Below, piece by piece: positions 1-5,293 of a stretch of DNA of 5,293 nt. The position numbers and the translations under genes are program-made. The notes under the pieces are model-generated. The model saw only the letters and a program-made list of their open reading frames with translations. It was not told the DNA's origin and did not search any database. The stretch is from Candidatus Dojkabacteria bacterium (lineage in GTDB: Bacteria; Patescibacteriota; Dojkabacteria; B142; OLB20), in contig JAGQLK010000090.1 in the NCBI GenBank assembly GCA_020429485.1, positions 1 to 5,293 of the forward strand, in the 5' to 3' direction. The stretch's first letter is position 1. Every line of letters begins with the position of its first letter.

Positions 1-793
1 CAAAAATTCTATCTCCAAATATTTTTCGAATCAGAATAGACAATTTTGCATACTTTCCACCCGCATATCTTGTCTTTGGATTATTAGCTTCAATAGCCTT
101 AGTTACTAATTTTGCTATCACTTCTGGTGATGAGCCATTACTCTCTGAACCATAATTTATCCTCAATCCGTTTGCGACGCTTTGGCTATAATTACTGTAT
201 GGCCCATTTTTGCTTATCCTTTCTATATTATCAGCTGCTATCAGTCCCCAATCTGTATGAATCAATCCTGGTTCTATTACAACAACTTTGATATTGAACT
301 GCTTCATTTCTAGTCGTAAACAATCTGACCAACCTTCTAATGCGTGTTTGGTTGCATGGTACCAAGCTCCAAGTGGGGAATATACCTTACCACCCATGGA
401 AGATGTATTGATTATCTTACCACTCATCTGTTTGCGCATATGTGGGATAACTAGTTGTGTTAATCTTGCCAGCCCAAACAGATTGACTTCAAACTGATTT
501 TTGGCATCACTCATGCTAGTCTCTTCTACAGTACCATACAGACCATATCCGGCATTATTAAACAGCACATCTATTTTCTTCTGTTCATTAATTACTTTAT
601 TTACGCAGTTTACAATACTATCTTCTTTAGTGATATCTAATTCTAAGATATGTGCACCTTTTTCTTTTAGATCATTCATACGCTCTATACGCCTAGCTGC
701 AGCATATACTATGTAGCCTTTCTTGAGCAACAATAGAGCTGTAGCTTCGCCAATACCTGAAGATGCGCCTGTTATTAGTACTACTTGTGACAT
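1..793 (-). CDS. Short-chain dehydrogenase/reductase (SDR), 3' end cut by window
   Basis: Cytosolic NAD(P)-dependent oxidoreductase of the classical SDR superfamily, substrate unknown. The first 264 codons are visible and the frame is still open at the left edge. Classical SDRs of this type are often 250-280 residues, so probably only a short tail is missing. The Rossmann motif TGASSGIG is at residues 8-15. The Arg pair in AAARR (34-35), just after the second strand, suggests NADP(H) preference. NNAG lies at 79-82. The catalytic set is complete: N104, S132, Y145 and K149 (YHATK), followed by PG at 175-176. It resembles the DltE/YusZ-like group of broad reductases rather than FabG. The start ATG follows the stop of the CPBP gene by 9 bases, so this is the last visible gene of a five-gene minus-strand array. 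No Shine-Dalgarno site precedes the start (AAATAGATTTG). It is a distant paralogue of the SDR at 2909-3712, not a recent copy. The family call is firm; the substrate cannot be inferred. Confidence 0.93.
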   Translation of the reverse strand, partial: MSQVVLITGASSGIGEATALLLLKKGYIVYAAARRIERMNDLKEKGAHILELDITKEDSIVNCVNKVINEQKKIDVLFNNAGYGLYGTVEETSMSDAKNQFEVNLFGLARLTQLVIPHMRKQMSGKIINTSSMGGKVYSPLGAWYHATKHALEGWSDCLRLEMKQFNIKVVVIEPGLIHTDWGLIAADNIERISKNGPYSNYSQSVANGLRINYGSESNGSSPEVIAKLVTKAIEANNPKTRYAGGKYAKLSILIRKIFGDRIF

Positions 794-802
794 CAAATCT
801 AT

Positions 803-1702
803 TTAAGAATTAAAATATGTACTTCTTTTAAGTGCATGTTTAGCAATTAATCCAGTAATCATAAAAGTAACTATTGATAATAGTCCAATACTACCATCGA
901 TCAGCGGGTTACCTGATACAACTAAAATGATAAATATGCCTGCAAAGGCATTAAACATACCATGCATGCCAGCTGCTAAAACGGTGGAACTAGTCTGGCG
1001 CATAAGTAATGTAATAGGATAAGAAAAACTAATACAAAAGAATATGAACATAATACTGCCTGACAATGCATGTTCAGTACCATAATTATATCCTTGTATA
1101 ATTAGTGGAATATGCCATAATCCCCAGAGTGATCCGATTAATATACTTACTTTCCAGTCTGTCAGTTCTTTGTATTTGTCCCATAGATACCCTCTCCAAA
1201 AGATTTCTTCTCCTAATGCAAAGAATAGGTTAATGGTAAATCCAGCAGTAATGCTACTTATGAAAGCTATAGGAATAAGAATAAGCGGAGTTGGTGGCAA
1301 GTCTGTATTGTTTGCGGCCTCGCTTCCAGCAATTTTCTCAATATTGGCAAGAAGTTGCTCATTATTTGTTACTAACTCGGAAAATGTTTCAGGACTGAGC
1401 TTACCAAGAAGATAGGTAAGAAAAAACAAAATTGATCCCCATAAGAAAACCATACTTATAGTAAAAGATATACCTTTTAGCGAAATATTATGCTTGAGGA
1501 TATATTTCTTAAAAATATTTTCCTTGGTTAATGCTGAATAGATAACCAATGAATAAAATGGAGTGGGCATATACAAAGTTGCTATGTATACAATTCTTAC
1601 TAGTTGGTTACTTTCCGGAATATAGCTATAACCTATGCCAGATAGTGTAATTAAACCTAATAATATTAGTAGTATAGATAATACTTGCTTGTTCTGATTC
1701 AT
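803..1702 (-). CDS. CPBP family intramembrane glutamic metalloprotease (CAAX protease/Abi type)
   Basis: Multi-pass membrane protein of 299 residues in the CPBP family (CAAX proteases and bacteriocin-processing proteins; Pfam Abi/Rce1-like). About eight hydrophobic segments are visible, near residues 8-27, 35-57, 76-99, 141-163, 184-202, 212-232, 236-260 and 268-287. The signature motifs are intact: EExxxR at E165-E166-R170, a histidine in the next helix in WGLWH (H197), and HxxxN at H247-N251. The protein is therefore likely active in the membrane plane. Bacterial relatives serve in bacteriocin self-immunity, peptide maturation or regulated proteolysis, and the substrate here is unknown. A soluble acidic loop of about 40 residues (101-140) separates the third and fourth segments. 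The start ATG lies one base after the stop of the upstream orphan gene, which implies translational coupling, and it has no Shine-Dalgarno site. No bacteriocin-like small gene or leader peptide is seen nearby. Confidence 0.93.
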   Translation of the reverse strand: MNQNKQVLSILLILLGLITLSGIGYSYIPESNQLVRIVYIATLYMPTPFYSLVIYSALTKENIFKKYILKHNISLKGISFTISMVFLWGSILFFLTYLLGKLSPETFSELVTNNEQLLANIEKIAGSEAANNTDLPPTPLILIPIAFISSITAGFTINLFFALGEEIFWRGYLWDKYKELTDWKVSILIGSLWGLWHIPLIIQGYNYGTEHALSGSIMFIFFCISFSYPITLLMRQTSSTVLAAGMHGMFNAFAGIFIILVVSGNPLIDGSIGLLSIVTFMITGLIAKHALKRSTYFNS

Positions 1703-1703
1703 A

Positions 1704-2249
1704 CTATGTTCGATCAGGAATTGTACTTATTCTGATGCTGTCTTCTATTGTGAATGGTGAATTAGGATCCTCAACTAACTCATCTCCGAGGGATTGGCGT
1801 AACATAGGTAGTAACTTCTCTGGCTTTCCATACTCACCTTCATTAACATCCGAATTTCCAAATGGATCAAATGAATCTATTCTTGAAATCCCATCATGAA
1901 CAAATACTACAGGAATCATTTTTCTAAGATCTAGACCTCCAGACGCCGCGTGGCCCATTTCGAATGGATTACGAGGGTTTTTGACTTTGGAAGCCATTAT
2001 AAATGCTATTTGGCCATCATTATATGTAAGTGTAGCCAAAAATCCATCACCAGCTCCATAAATATCTGGTCTTGCTTCGTATCCTGCAGCTTCAAAAGCA
2101 GGGCTCTGATATATACTTAGTCTTGTTTCTCTTGGAACGCCTAAGTCGAGTACATGTGCTACTTGTCCTTCACTAAGTATGTTTTCCAAACCAATTAGTT
2201 GTGGAGCATCCTTGAACTGCTCCTGAAATTCTTGTGCTATTTCGCTCAT
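1704..2249 (-). CDS. Acidic soluble protein of unknown function
   Basis: I do not recognise this 181-residue protein. It has no signal peptide, no membrane segment, no Cys and no nucleotide-binding motif that I can see. It is clearly acidic: about 29 Asp/Glu against about 15 Lys/Arg. The pattern suggests one compact alpha/beta domain. A helical, charged N-terminus (1-30) is followed by a glycine-rich stretch at 64-69 (YGAGDG), a hydrophobic strand at 80-86, and a segment rich in Gly and Ala at 99-105 (GHAASGG). Next come a strand IPVVFVHDG (112-120) and an acidic C-terminal part (124-170). Coding potential is supported by the full-length open frame and its place inside the array, 23 bases after the Pr6Pr gene and one base before the CPBP protease gene. 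That spacing makes co-expression with the protease likely and a functional link possible. The only sensible start is the ATG at 2249, since the next Met is near residue 85. It is preceded by an A/T-only spacer without a Shine-Dalgarno site. Confidence 0.8.
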   Translation of the reverse strand: MSEIAQEFQEQFKDAPQLIGLENILSEGQVAHVLDLGVPRETRLSIYQSPAFEAAGYEARPDIYGAGDGFLATLTYNDGQIAFIMASKVKNPRNPFEMGHAASGGLDLRKMIPVVFVHDGISRIDSFDPFGNSDVNEGEYGKPEKLLPMLRQSLGDELVEDPNSPFTIEDSIRISTIPDRT

Positions 2250-2250
2250 A

Positions 2251-2272
2251 ATTATTTAAAAAATTATTTAAA
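2251..2272. repeat. Short direct repeat in A/T-only intergenic spacer
   Basis: The decamer ATTATTTAAA occurs twice, at 2251-2260 and 2263-2272, filling almost the whole gap between the Pr6Pr gene stop and the orphan gene start. The spacer contains no G or C. It could keep the start codon of the orphan gene unstructured, or it may simply reflect base composition. I see no sign that it is a defined regulatory element. Confidence 0.4.
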
Positions 2273-2893
2273 TTAATCTTGTCTCTTTATTAGTCTGGGA
2301 GTATATATCAAAAAGAAGTTTACTCCAAGGCTAAAAGCTACTATTACCAGGCTGACTATCAGTACAGCATAATATCCATATTCTGAATTTTCTGGATTTA
2401 GAAATGGATACGGATACCAGCCAGTTAAGTATCCTCTTACTAAGCTGTATGCTAAATATAAAATTGGATATATTAGCCACAGGATTGTTTCTTTAAATCG
2501 AAGATCATGAACTGCCTTGTAAGTTATTATCCAATCAAAAATTGCATAAACTGGGACTATATAGTGTAAAACATAATTTACCCATGCATCTGATGTTTGC
2601 ACATCAACATTTGTTAATAGTAGAGAATATACTACACCAGTAATGGTGATATAAAGTGTTGTAGCACCTTTTATCGAATTCATCTGGGGTACAGTATTTG
2701 GAGTATCTGATAACTCTAACAAGGCGAGATATAATAACACTAAGGCGATAAAGATGTTGCTTTCTATTGTAAAGAAATGAAAGAAGTTGACTAGACTTAA
2801 GCCCAACTGCATGTTGCTTTGGATCTGGGAGATAATTGCAATGAATATAAGCAAAACAATAATAACTCTGAATACTGATATAGCTTTTTTCAT
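2273..2893 (-). CDS. Pr6Pr family six-helix membrane protein (FAR-17a/AIG1-like)
   Basis: Integral membrane protein of 206 residues matching the bacterial Pr6Pr family, distantly related to eukaryotic FAR-17a/AIG1/ADTRP. Six hydrophobic segments are visible near residues 5-23, 40-60, 76-93, 106-124, 137-155 and 175-197. Family landmarks are FFTIESN (40-46) at the start of helix 2, NYVLHYIVP (106-114) in helix 4 followed by DW (120-121), and WYPYPFL (159-165) before helix 6. AIG1 and ADTRP are Thr/His-dependent hydrolases of branched fatty acid esters. T42 and H110 sit in motifs that resemble their catalytic sites, and WxYPFL is shared. Hydrolase activity of bacterial members is an inference. 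The C-terminus is basic (RLIKRQD), as expected for a cytoplasmic tail. The gene starts 15 bases after the FabG-like gene. There is no Shine-Dalgarno site; instead six A residues sit directly before ATG and AAAAAA directly after it. The family call is good; the function is open. Confidence 0.85.
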   Translation of the reverse strand: MKKAISVFRVIIVLLIFIAIISQIQSNMQLGLSLVNFFHFFTIESNIFIALVLLYLALLELSDTPNTVPQMNSIKGATTLYITITGVVYSLLLTNVDVQTSDAWVNYVLHYIVPVYAIFDWIITYKAVHDLRFKETILWLIYPILYLAYSLVRGYLTGWYPYPFLNPENSEYGYYAVLIVSLVIVAFSLGVNFFLIYTPRLIKRQD

Positions 2894-2908
2894 TTTTTTG
2901 AAAAGATA

Positions 2909-3712
2909 TTAACTAGAAAGAAAGCCGCCATCAACAGGTATTACTGCTCCTGTTATGTAACTGGATAATTCACTAACCATAACAAGTACCATTTTTGCAA
3001 TATCATCAGGTTGACCTATTCTGCCTAGTGGTAGTCTCTGTTTGAAATTATATGTGTCTTTGATCATACCAAATGGATCTTTCAAAAACTCAGTAGAACC
3101 TTGCATTGCACCTCTCGTCATTACTCCACCAGGCAAAATTACATTAGCTCTGATATTGTCACTGCCAAATTCACGAGCTATTTCTCTCGTGAGTGCTACA
3201 ACACCTGCTTTAGATATGCCGTAGTGTGTTAACCCTTCTCTTACTGGTACTACTGCTTCTAATGAGCCGATATTTAATATATTTCCACCTTTTTTATTAT
3301 CTTTTAATCTTCTGACAAAATTAAAGCACATACTATAAACGGCATTGAGATTAACATCTATCACTCTTTGAAATTCTTCATAATTCATGTCTAGGAATTT
3401 TGCGATTGGAAAGATTCCTGCATTATTGATTAAGATGTCTGGCACTTGTTCACCAAGATTATTCCAGAATTCATCTATATTATCCTTATTTGCAAGATCT
3501 ACTGAAAATGTCTGGATATTTACAGAATACTCACTAAGCTCTTCTCTGGTCTTATCTAAATCTTCCTGCGATCTGCTAATCAAAATCAGATCAGACCCTG
3601 CTTCTGCGAGCCTAACTGCAATTCCCTTCCCTATACCCGCAGTAGCACCAGTAATAATGGTAAGTTTGTTCTTTAAGTTTAGTATCTCATTGATAGAAGT
3701 TAAGTCTTTCAT
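2909..3712 (-). CDS. FabG-like short-chain dehydrogenase/reductase (SDR)
   Basis: Complete 267-residue classical SDR, probably a cytosolic NAD(P)H-dependent carbonyl reductase or alcohol dehydrogenase. The cofactor motif TGATAGIG is at 21-28. R47 in ISRS after the second strand favours NADP(H). NNAG is at 96-99 and the structural/catalytic Asn is N121. The active-site set is S150, Y164 and K168 (YGISK). The Ser-Tyr distance is 14 residues rather than the 13 seen in E. coli FabG, so there is a one-residue insertion. PGG at 194-196 precedes a flexible substrate lid (about 199-228). The tail ITGAVIPVDGGF (253-264) is the typical FabG-type C-terminus. It is first in the minus-strand array, and its start lies 25 bases downstream of a TATAAT box. 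The N-terminal extension of about 14 residues before the Rossmann fold is slightly long but has no alternative ATG. The family also includes gluconate, 3-ketoacyl and sugar dehydrogenases, so the substrate is not assigned, and it should not be called fabG on this evidence. Confidence 0.93.
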   Translation of the reverse strand: MKDLTSINEILNLKNKLTIITGATAGIGKGIAVRLAEAGSDLILISRSQEDLDKTREELSEYSVNIQTFSVDLANKDNIDEFWNNLGEQVPDILINNAGIFPIAKFLDMNYEEFQRVIDVNLNAVYSMCFNFVRRLKDNKKGGNILNIGSLEAVVPVREGLTHYGISKAGVVALTREIAREFGSDNIRANVILPGGVMTRGAMQGSTEFLKDPFGMIKDTYNFKQRLPLGRIGQPDDIAKMVLVMVSELSSYITGAVIPVDGGFLSS

Positions 3713-3737
3713 ATTATCTTGATAAACAGTTATTTTT

Positions 3738-3766
3738 ATTATACATAAATTCTACCTTGTTGGTTA
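3738..3766 (-). promoter_or_regulatory. Probable sigma-70-type promoter of the five-gene minus-strand array
   Basis: A perfect TATAAT -10 box is read on the minus strand at 3743-3738, preceded directly by ATTTATG. The -35 region at 17 bases spacing reads TAACCA (3766-3761) and is a poor match. The box ends 25 bases before the start codon at 3712, so a transcript starting about seven bases downstream would have a leader of only about 18 bases. Confidence 0.55.
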
Positions 3767-3789
3767 TATATGGTTCTTCTATGTATAAT
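3760..3789 (+). promoter_or_regulatory. Probable sigma-70-type promoter of tag and the DUF1801 gene
   Basis: TATAAT is at 3784-3789, preceded directly by CTATG. A weak -35, TTGGTT at 3760-3765, gives an 18-base spacer. The box ends 24 bases before the ATG at 3814, giving a predicted leader of about 17 bases. The -35 region overlaps that of the opposing promoter, so the two probably compete for polymerase or share a regulator. Confidence 0.55.
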
Positions 3790-3813
3790 TAACTAATCAA
3801 ATATCAAACCCAA

Positions 3814-4356
3814 ATGTCATACTGTGAATATGTAGATTCTCTTCCATTAGATAACGTTCATAAGATCTATCATGATACTCAATATGGATTCCCATTAGAT
3901 TCGGATGATGAACTCTTTGGAAGATTACTATTAGAAATAAATCAGGCAGGATTATCTTGGAATACTATTCTAAATAAACAAGATAACTTTCGTAGAGCGT
4001 ATTCAAACTACTCGATAGAAAAAGTGGCTTCTTACAATGAAACTGAAATTGCAAGGCTTCTCTCTGATGAGGGTATTATCCGAAATAGACTAAAAATTAA
4101 CGCAGCTGTGCATAATGCTAAAGTAATAATAGATTTACAGAATGAATTTGGTAGTTTTAAGAACTGGTTAGATTCTCAGAGAGATCTCAATCTAGAACAA
4201 TGGGTAAAGCTATTTAAGAAGCATTTCAAGTTCACGGGAGGCGAAATTACAAAAGAATTCCTTATGAGTACAGGGTATTTAACCGGTGCTCATATTGAAA
4301 GGTGTGTAATACAAAATAAGATTTTATCCCTTAAGCCTGCTTACATTAGAAATTAG
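3814..4356 (+). CDS. tag: DNA-3-methyladenine glycosylase I
   Basis: Base-excision repair enzyme of 180 residues (E. coli Tag is 187). It removes 3-methyladenine from alkylated DNA by hydrolysing the N-glycosidic bond, leaving an abasic site. The Tag hallmarks are present. Zinc ligands are C4, H20, H160 and C164, the last two as HxxxC, matching C4, H17, H175 and C179 of E. coli. The YHD motif is at 19-21. The active-site segment LLEINQAGLSW (39-49) carries E41, equivalent to catalytic E38, and W49. The helical core includes GIIRNRLKI (87-95), matching the E. coli GIIRHRGKI segment. The C-terminal part KFTGGEITKEFLMSTG (139-154) corresponds to the usual FKFVGTTICYSFMQACG stretch. The start ATG is placed by C4 and lies just downstream of a TATAAT promoter, with no Shine-Dalgarno site (AATATCAAACCCAA). 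It is followed after 9 bases by the DUF1801 gene, probably co-transcribed. Nothing suggests induction by an Ada-type regulator here. Confidence 0.96.
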   Translation: MSYCEYVDSLPLDNVHKIYHDTQYGFPLDSDDELFGRLLLEINQAGLSWNTILNKQDNFRRAYSNYSIEKVASYNETEIARLLSDEGIIRNRLKINAAVHNAKVIIDLQNEFGSFKNWLDSQRDLNLEQWVKLFKKHFKFTGGEITKEFLMSTGYLTGAHIERCVIQNKILSLKPAYIRN

Positions 4357-4365
4357 ATACAAACG

Positions 4366-4752
4366 ATGAACAAAGAAATTATAGAGTACAACAATTCTCA
4401 AACCGATATTGACAAAGCAATTTGTGATCGCTTGGCTCAAATAATTGATAAGGGTTTAACTGATGCTGAAAGTAAGATATGGCACGCACATCCTGTATGG
4501 TTCCTGAAAGGTAACCCTATCGTAGGCTATAGTAAACTAAAAGATTCGGTAAGGCTTATGTTCTGGAGTGGTCAGTCTTTTGATGAAGACGGCTTAGAGA
4601 AGTCTGGTAGCTTTAAAGCGGCTATCAAAAATTACACAGATGTATCTGACATAAATAAAAAGATTTTAATAAAATGGTTAGAAGAATCTAAGTCGATTCA
4701 ATGGGATTACAAAAATATTGTAAAACGTAAAGGTAAACTTGTAAGGCTATAG
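4366..4752 (+). CDS. DUF1801 domain protein
   Basis: Small soluble protein of 128 residues matching the DUF1801 (YdhG-like) family, whose biochemical role is not established. The conserved blocks are WHAHPVWFLKG (39-49), NPIVGY (50-55), VRLMFWSGQSF (62-72) and, near the C-terminus, QWDYKNIVKRKG (112-123). Together they cover almost the whole protein, so it is a single-domain member of normal size. It lies 9 bases after tag and is probably on the same transcript; whether it helps DNA repair is unknown. The ATG follows TAGATACAAACG, with no Shine-Dalgarno site. The last six bases, CTATAG, encode Leu-stop on this strand and also Leu-stop of the convergent gene on the other strand, giving a six-base tail-to-tail overlap. 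The family call is good; no enzymatic function should be assumed. Confidence 0.88.
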   Translation: MNKEIIEYNNSQTDIDKAICDRLAQIIDKGLTDAESKIWHAHPVWFLKGNPIVGYSKLKDSVRLMFWSGQSFDEDGLEKSGSFKAAIKNYTDVSDINKKILIKWLEESKSIQWDYKNIVKRKGKLVRL

Positions 4753-5293
4753 AGGAAATAGCTTTCTTCCTAGCTCAATATTATTAATAAGGACTCCGTC
4801 AACACCTAAAGAATCAACTTCTTTTAATCTTTGCTCAGAAAAGTTTCCTGCTGTTCTGGCTATGCTATCGGGTAGTTCTTCTTTAATATTTACAATGACT
4901 TTACCACCATACTGATGAATATCTTCGACAATTGAAGCATTTAAGTCTTTGAACCAGATTCTTATATACTCCACTCCAGCATCAATATATTGTTTATAGG
5001 TTTCTGGGTCTTGATCAAGTGATATCAGTTTACCTTGGAAGTTAACCTTATTGAATCTTTCTACTCTGTCTAGATCACGAGCTCCTATGTAGATCTGCGA
5101 TGGGGAGAAATCTAGCTCATTGATTCTTTCTAAGATATTCAAAGCGTTATTAATTGATTTTTGTTTGATGTCAAAATTTAGAAACTTAGTTTGCTTTAGA
5201 TAAGTGCTCAATATATCACTATCTGATAATGAAAAGATCATTTCATTATTGCTTAACTTTTCAGTTAGTTGTGCTTTGATTAACTGATCTACA
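4747..5293 (-). CDS. Glycerophosphodiester phosphodiesterase-like protein, 5' end cut by window
   Basis: C-terminal 182 codons of a protein resembling the GDPD TIM-barrel family, which hydrolyses glycerophosphodiesters to glycerol 3-phosphate and an alcohol. The frame stays open from the ATG at 5241 to the right edge (17 more codons with no other ATG). That Met is therefore probably internal and the start lies outside the window. The N-terminal HRG and ElDV/HD active-site motifs, if present, are also outside. Visible barrel features are FDIKQ (codons near 5160-5175), matching the family's IEIK strand with Asp in place of the metal-binding Glu, and YIGARDLDRVERF (5055-5100). After these come a strand AGVEYIRIWF, then GGKVIVNI, matching the strand usually ending in WT. 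The closing GVDGVLINNIEL corresponds to the family's GVDGIITDxP end. The family's Trp-Thr and Asp-Pro at those sites are replaced here, so this may be a divergent branch. The convergent end overlaps the DUF1801 gene by six bases. Confidence 0.72.
   Translation of the reverse strand, partial: VDQLIKAQLTEKLSNNEMIFSLSDSDILSTYLKQTKFLNFDIKQKSINNALNILERINELDFSPSQIYIGARDLDRVERFNKVNFQGKLISLDQDPETYKQYIDAGVEYIRIWFKDLNASIVEDIHQYGGKVIVNIKEELPDSIARTAGNFSEQRLKEVDSLGVDGVLINNIELGRKLFPL

Larger units (their letters stand above)
1..3712 (-). other. Probable five-gene operon, SDR - Pr6Pr - orphan - CPBP protease - SDR
   Basis: Five same-strand genes follow a single recognisable promoter with gaps of 15, 23, 1 and 9 bases, too short for separate promoters or terminators. 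I see no hairpin with a T-run between them. The array continues past the left edge. Two reductases, two polytopic membrane proteins and one acidic orphan are presumably co-expressed. The shared purpose is not evident from the sequence. Confidence 0.75.
3738..3789. repeat. 10-bp perfect inverted repeat carrying both divergent -10 boxes
   Basis: ATTATACATA at 3738-3747 is the exact reverse complement of TATGTATAAT at 3780-3789, with 32 bases between them. Each arm contains the -10 box for the gene on its own side, so the two promoters are mirror images around 3763/3764. The centre holds ATATAT (3766-3771) near a GT-rich stretch. The arms could be a regulator's operator half-sites, or simply two copies of this organism's preferred -10 context. 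Confidence 0.6.

Noticed and set aside
288..716. Two plus-strand open frames (288-497 and 501-716)
   Set aside because: They lie fully antisense to the SDR gene at 1-793, which has all catalytic motifs. Their translations show no family features.
1170..1415. Plus-strand open frame opposite the CPBP gene
   Set aside because: Antisense shadow of the conserved EExxxR region; no coding features of its own.
1704..2249. Orphan protein as a bacteriocin precursor for the CPBP protease, because of the GG at residues 104-105
   Set aside because: At 181 residues it is too long, has no short leader, no Cys-rich or amphipathic core, and the GG lies mid-protein.
2885..2899. T-runs on the plus strand as a terminator or slippage site
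   Set aside because: No hairpin precedes them. On the coding strand they are A-runs around the Pr6Pr start codon, encoding Lys-Lys after the ATG, and the frame is intact.
3042..3722. Plus-strand open frames (3042-3224 and 3387-3722) opposite the FabG-like gene
   Set aside because: Antisense shadows of a well-conserved SDR; the second would also run into the promoter region of the real gene.
4753..4771. Possible terminator hairpin (AGGAA at 4753-4757 with TTCCT at 4767-4771)
   Set aside because: Only a five-base stem with a nine-base loop, no T-run on either strand, and it lies inside the GDPD-like coding region.
5239..5241. ATG at 5241 as the true start of the GDPD-like gene
   Set aside because: The frame is open for 17 more codons to the window edge, and starting here would remove the N-terminal catalytic half of the barrel; it is more likely an internal Met.
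1..5293. Recoded UGA (Trp or Gly), as in Mycoplasma or some CPR groups
   Set aside because: All genes read full-length in the standard code with Trp as TGG and Gly as GGN, and no in-frame TGA interrupts any conserved protein.

Overview
This is an AT-rich (roughly one third G+C by eye), gene-dense bacterial window with eight protein genes, two of them cut by the window edges, and almost no non-coding DNA. No rRNA, tRNA, CRISPR array, insertion sequence or phage gene is visible, and no stretch over about 100 bases lacks a gene. The standard genetic code fits. All seven visible stops are TAA or TAG, and none of the seven visible start codons has a recognisable Shine-Dalgarno sequence. The one clear promoter region carries TATAAT -10 boxes, which argues against Bacteroidota-type promoters. 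A small-genome, low-GC lineage such as a member of the Patescibacteria (CPR) is possible, but that is a guess: no marker gene here fixes the taxon.

Layout. Positions 1-3712 hold five minus-strand genes in one tight array with spacers of 15, 23, 1 and 9 bases, read in the order: FabG-like short-chain dehydrogenase (SDR); six-helix Pr6Pr/AIG1-like membrane protein; unrecognised acidic soluble protein; CPBP (CAAX-type) intramembrane protease; second SDR, which runs off the left edge. Positions 3713-3813 are a 101-base divergent promoter region. It carries the same 10-mer, TATGTATAAT, on both strands at nearly equal distance from the two start codons. Positions 3814-4752 hold two plus-strand genes: DNA-3-methyladenine glycosylase I (tag) and a DUF1801 protein. 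From 4747 to the right edge runs a minus-strand gene for the C-terminal part of a glycerophosphodiester phosphodiesterase-like protein. Its stop codon overlaps that of the DUF1801 gene through the palindrome CTATAG.

How the genes may work together. The plus-strand pair is a base-excision repair enzyme with a small partner of unknown role. The minus-strand array mixes two NAD(P)-dependent SDRs with two multi-pass membrane proteins and one orphan soluble protein. The Pr6Pr protein keeps a Thr, a His and a WxYPFL-like motif that resemble the eukaryotic lipid hydrolases AIG1 and ADTRP. A lipid or small-molecule role for the array is therefore conceivable, but the sequence does not prove it. Nothing here is clearly a new system. 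The points most worth following are the orphan protein at 1704-2249, the mirror-image promoter pair, the consistent absence of Shine-Dalgarno sites, and the possible hydrolase residues of the Pr6Pr protein.
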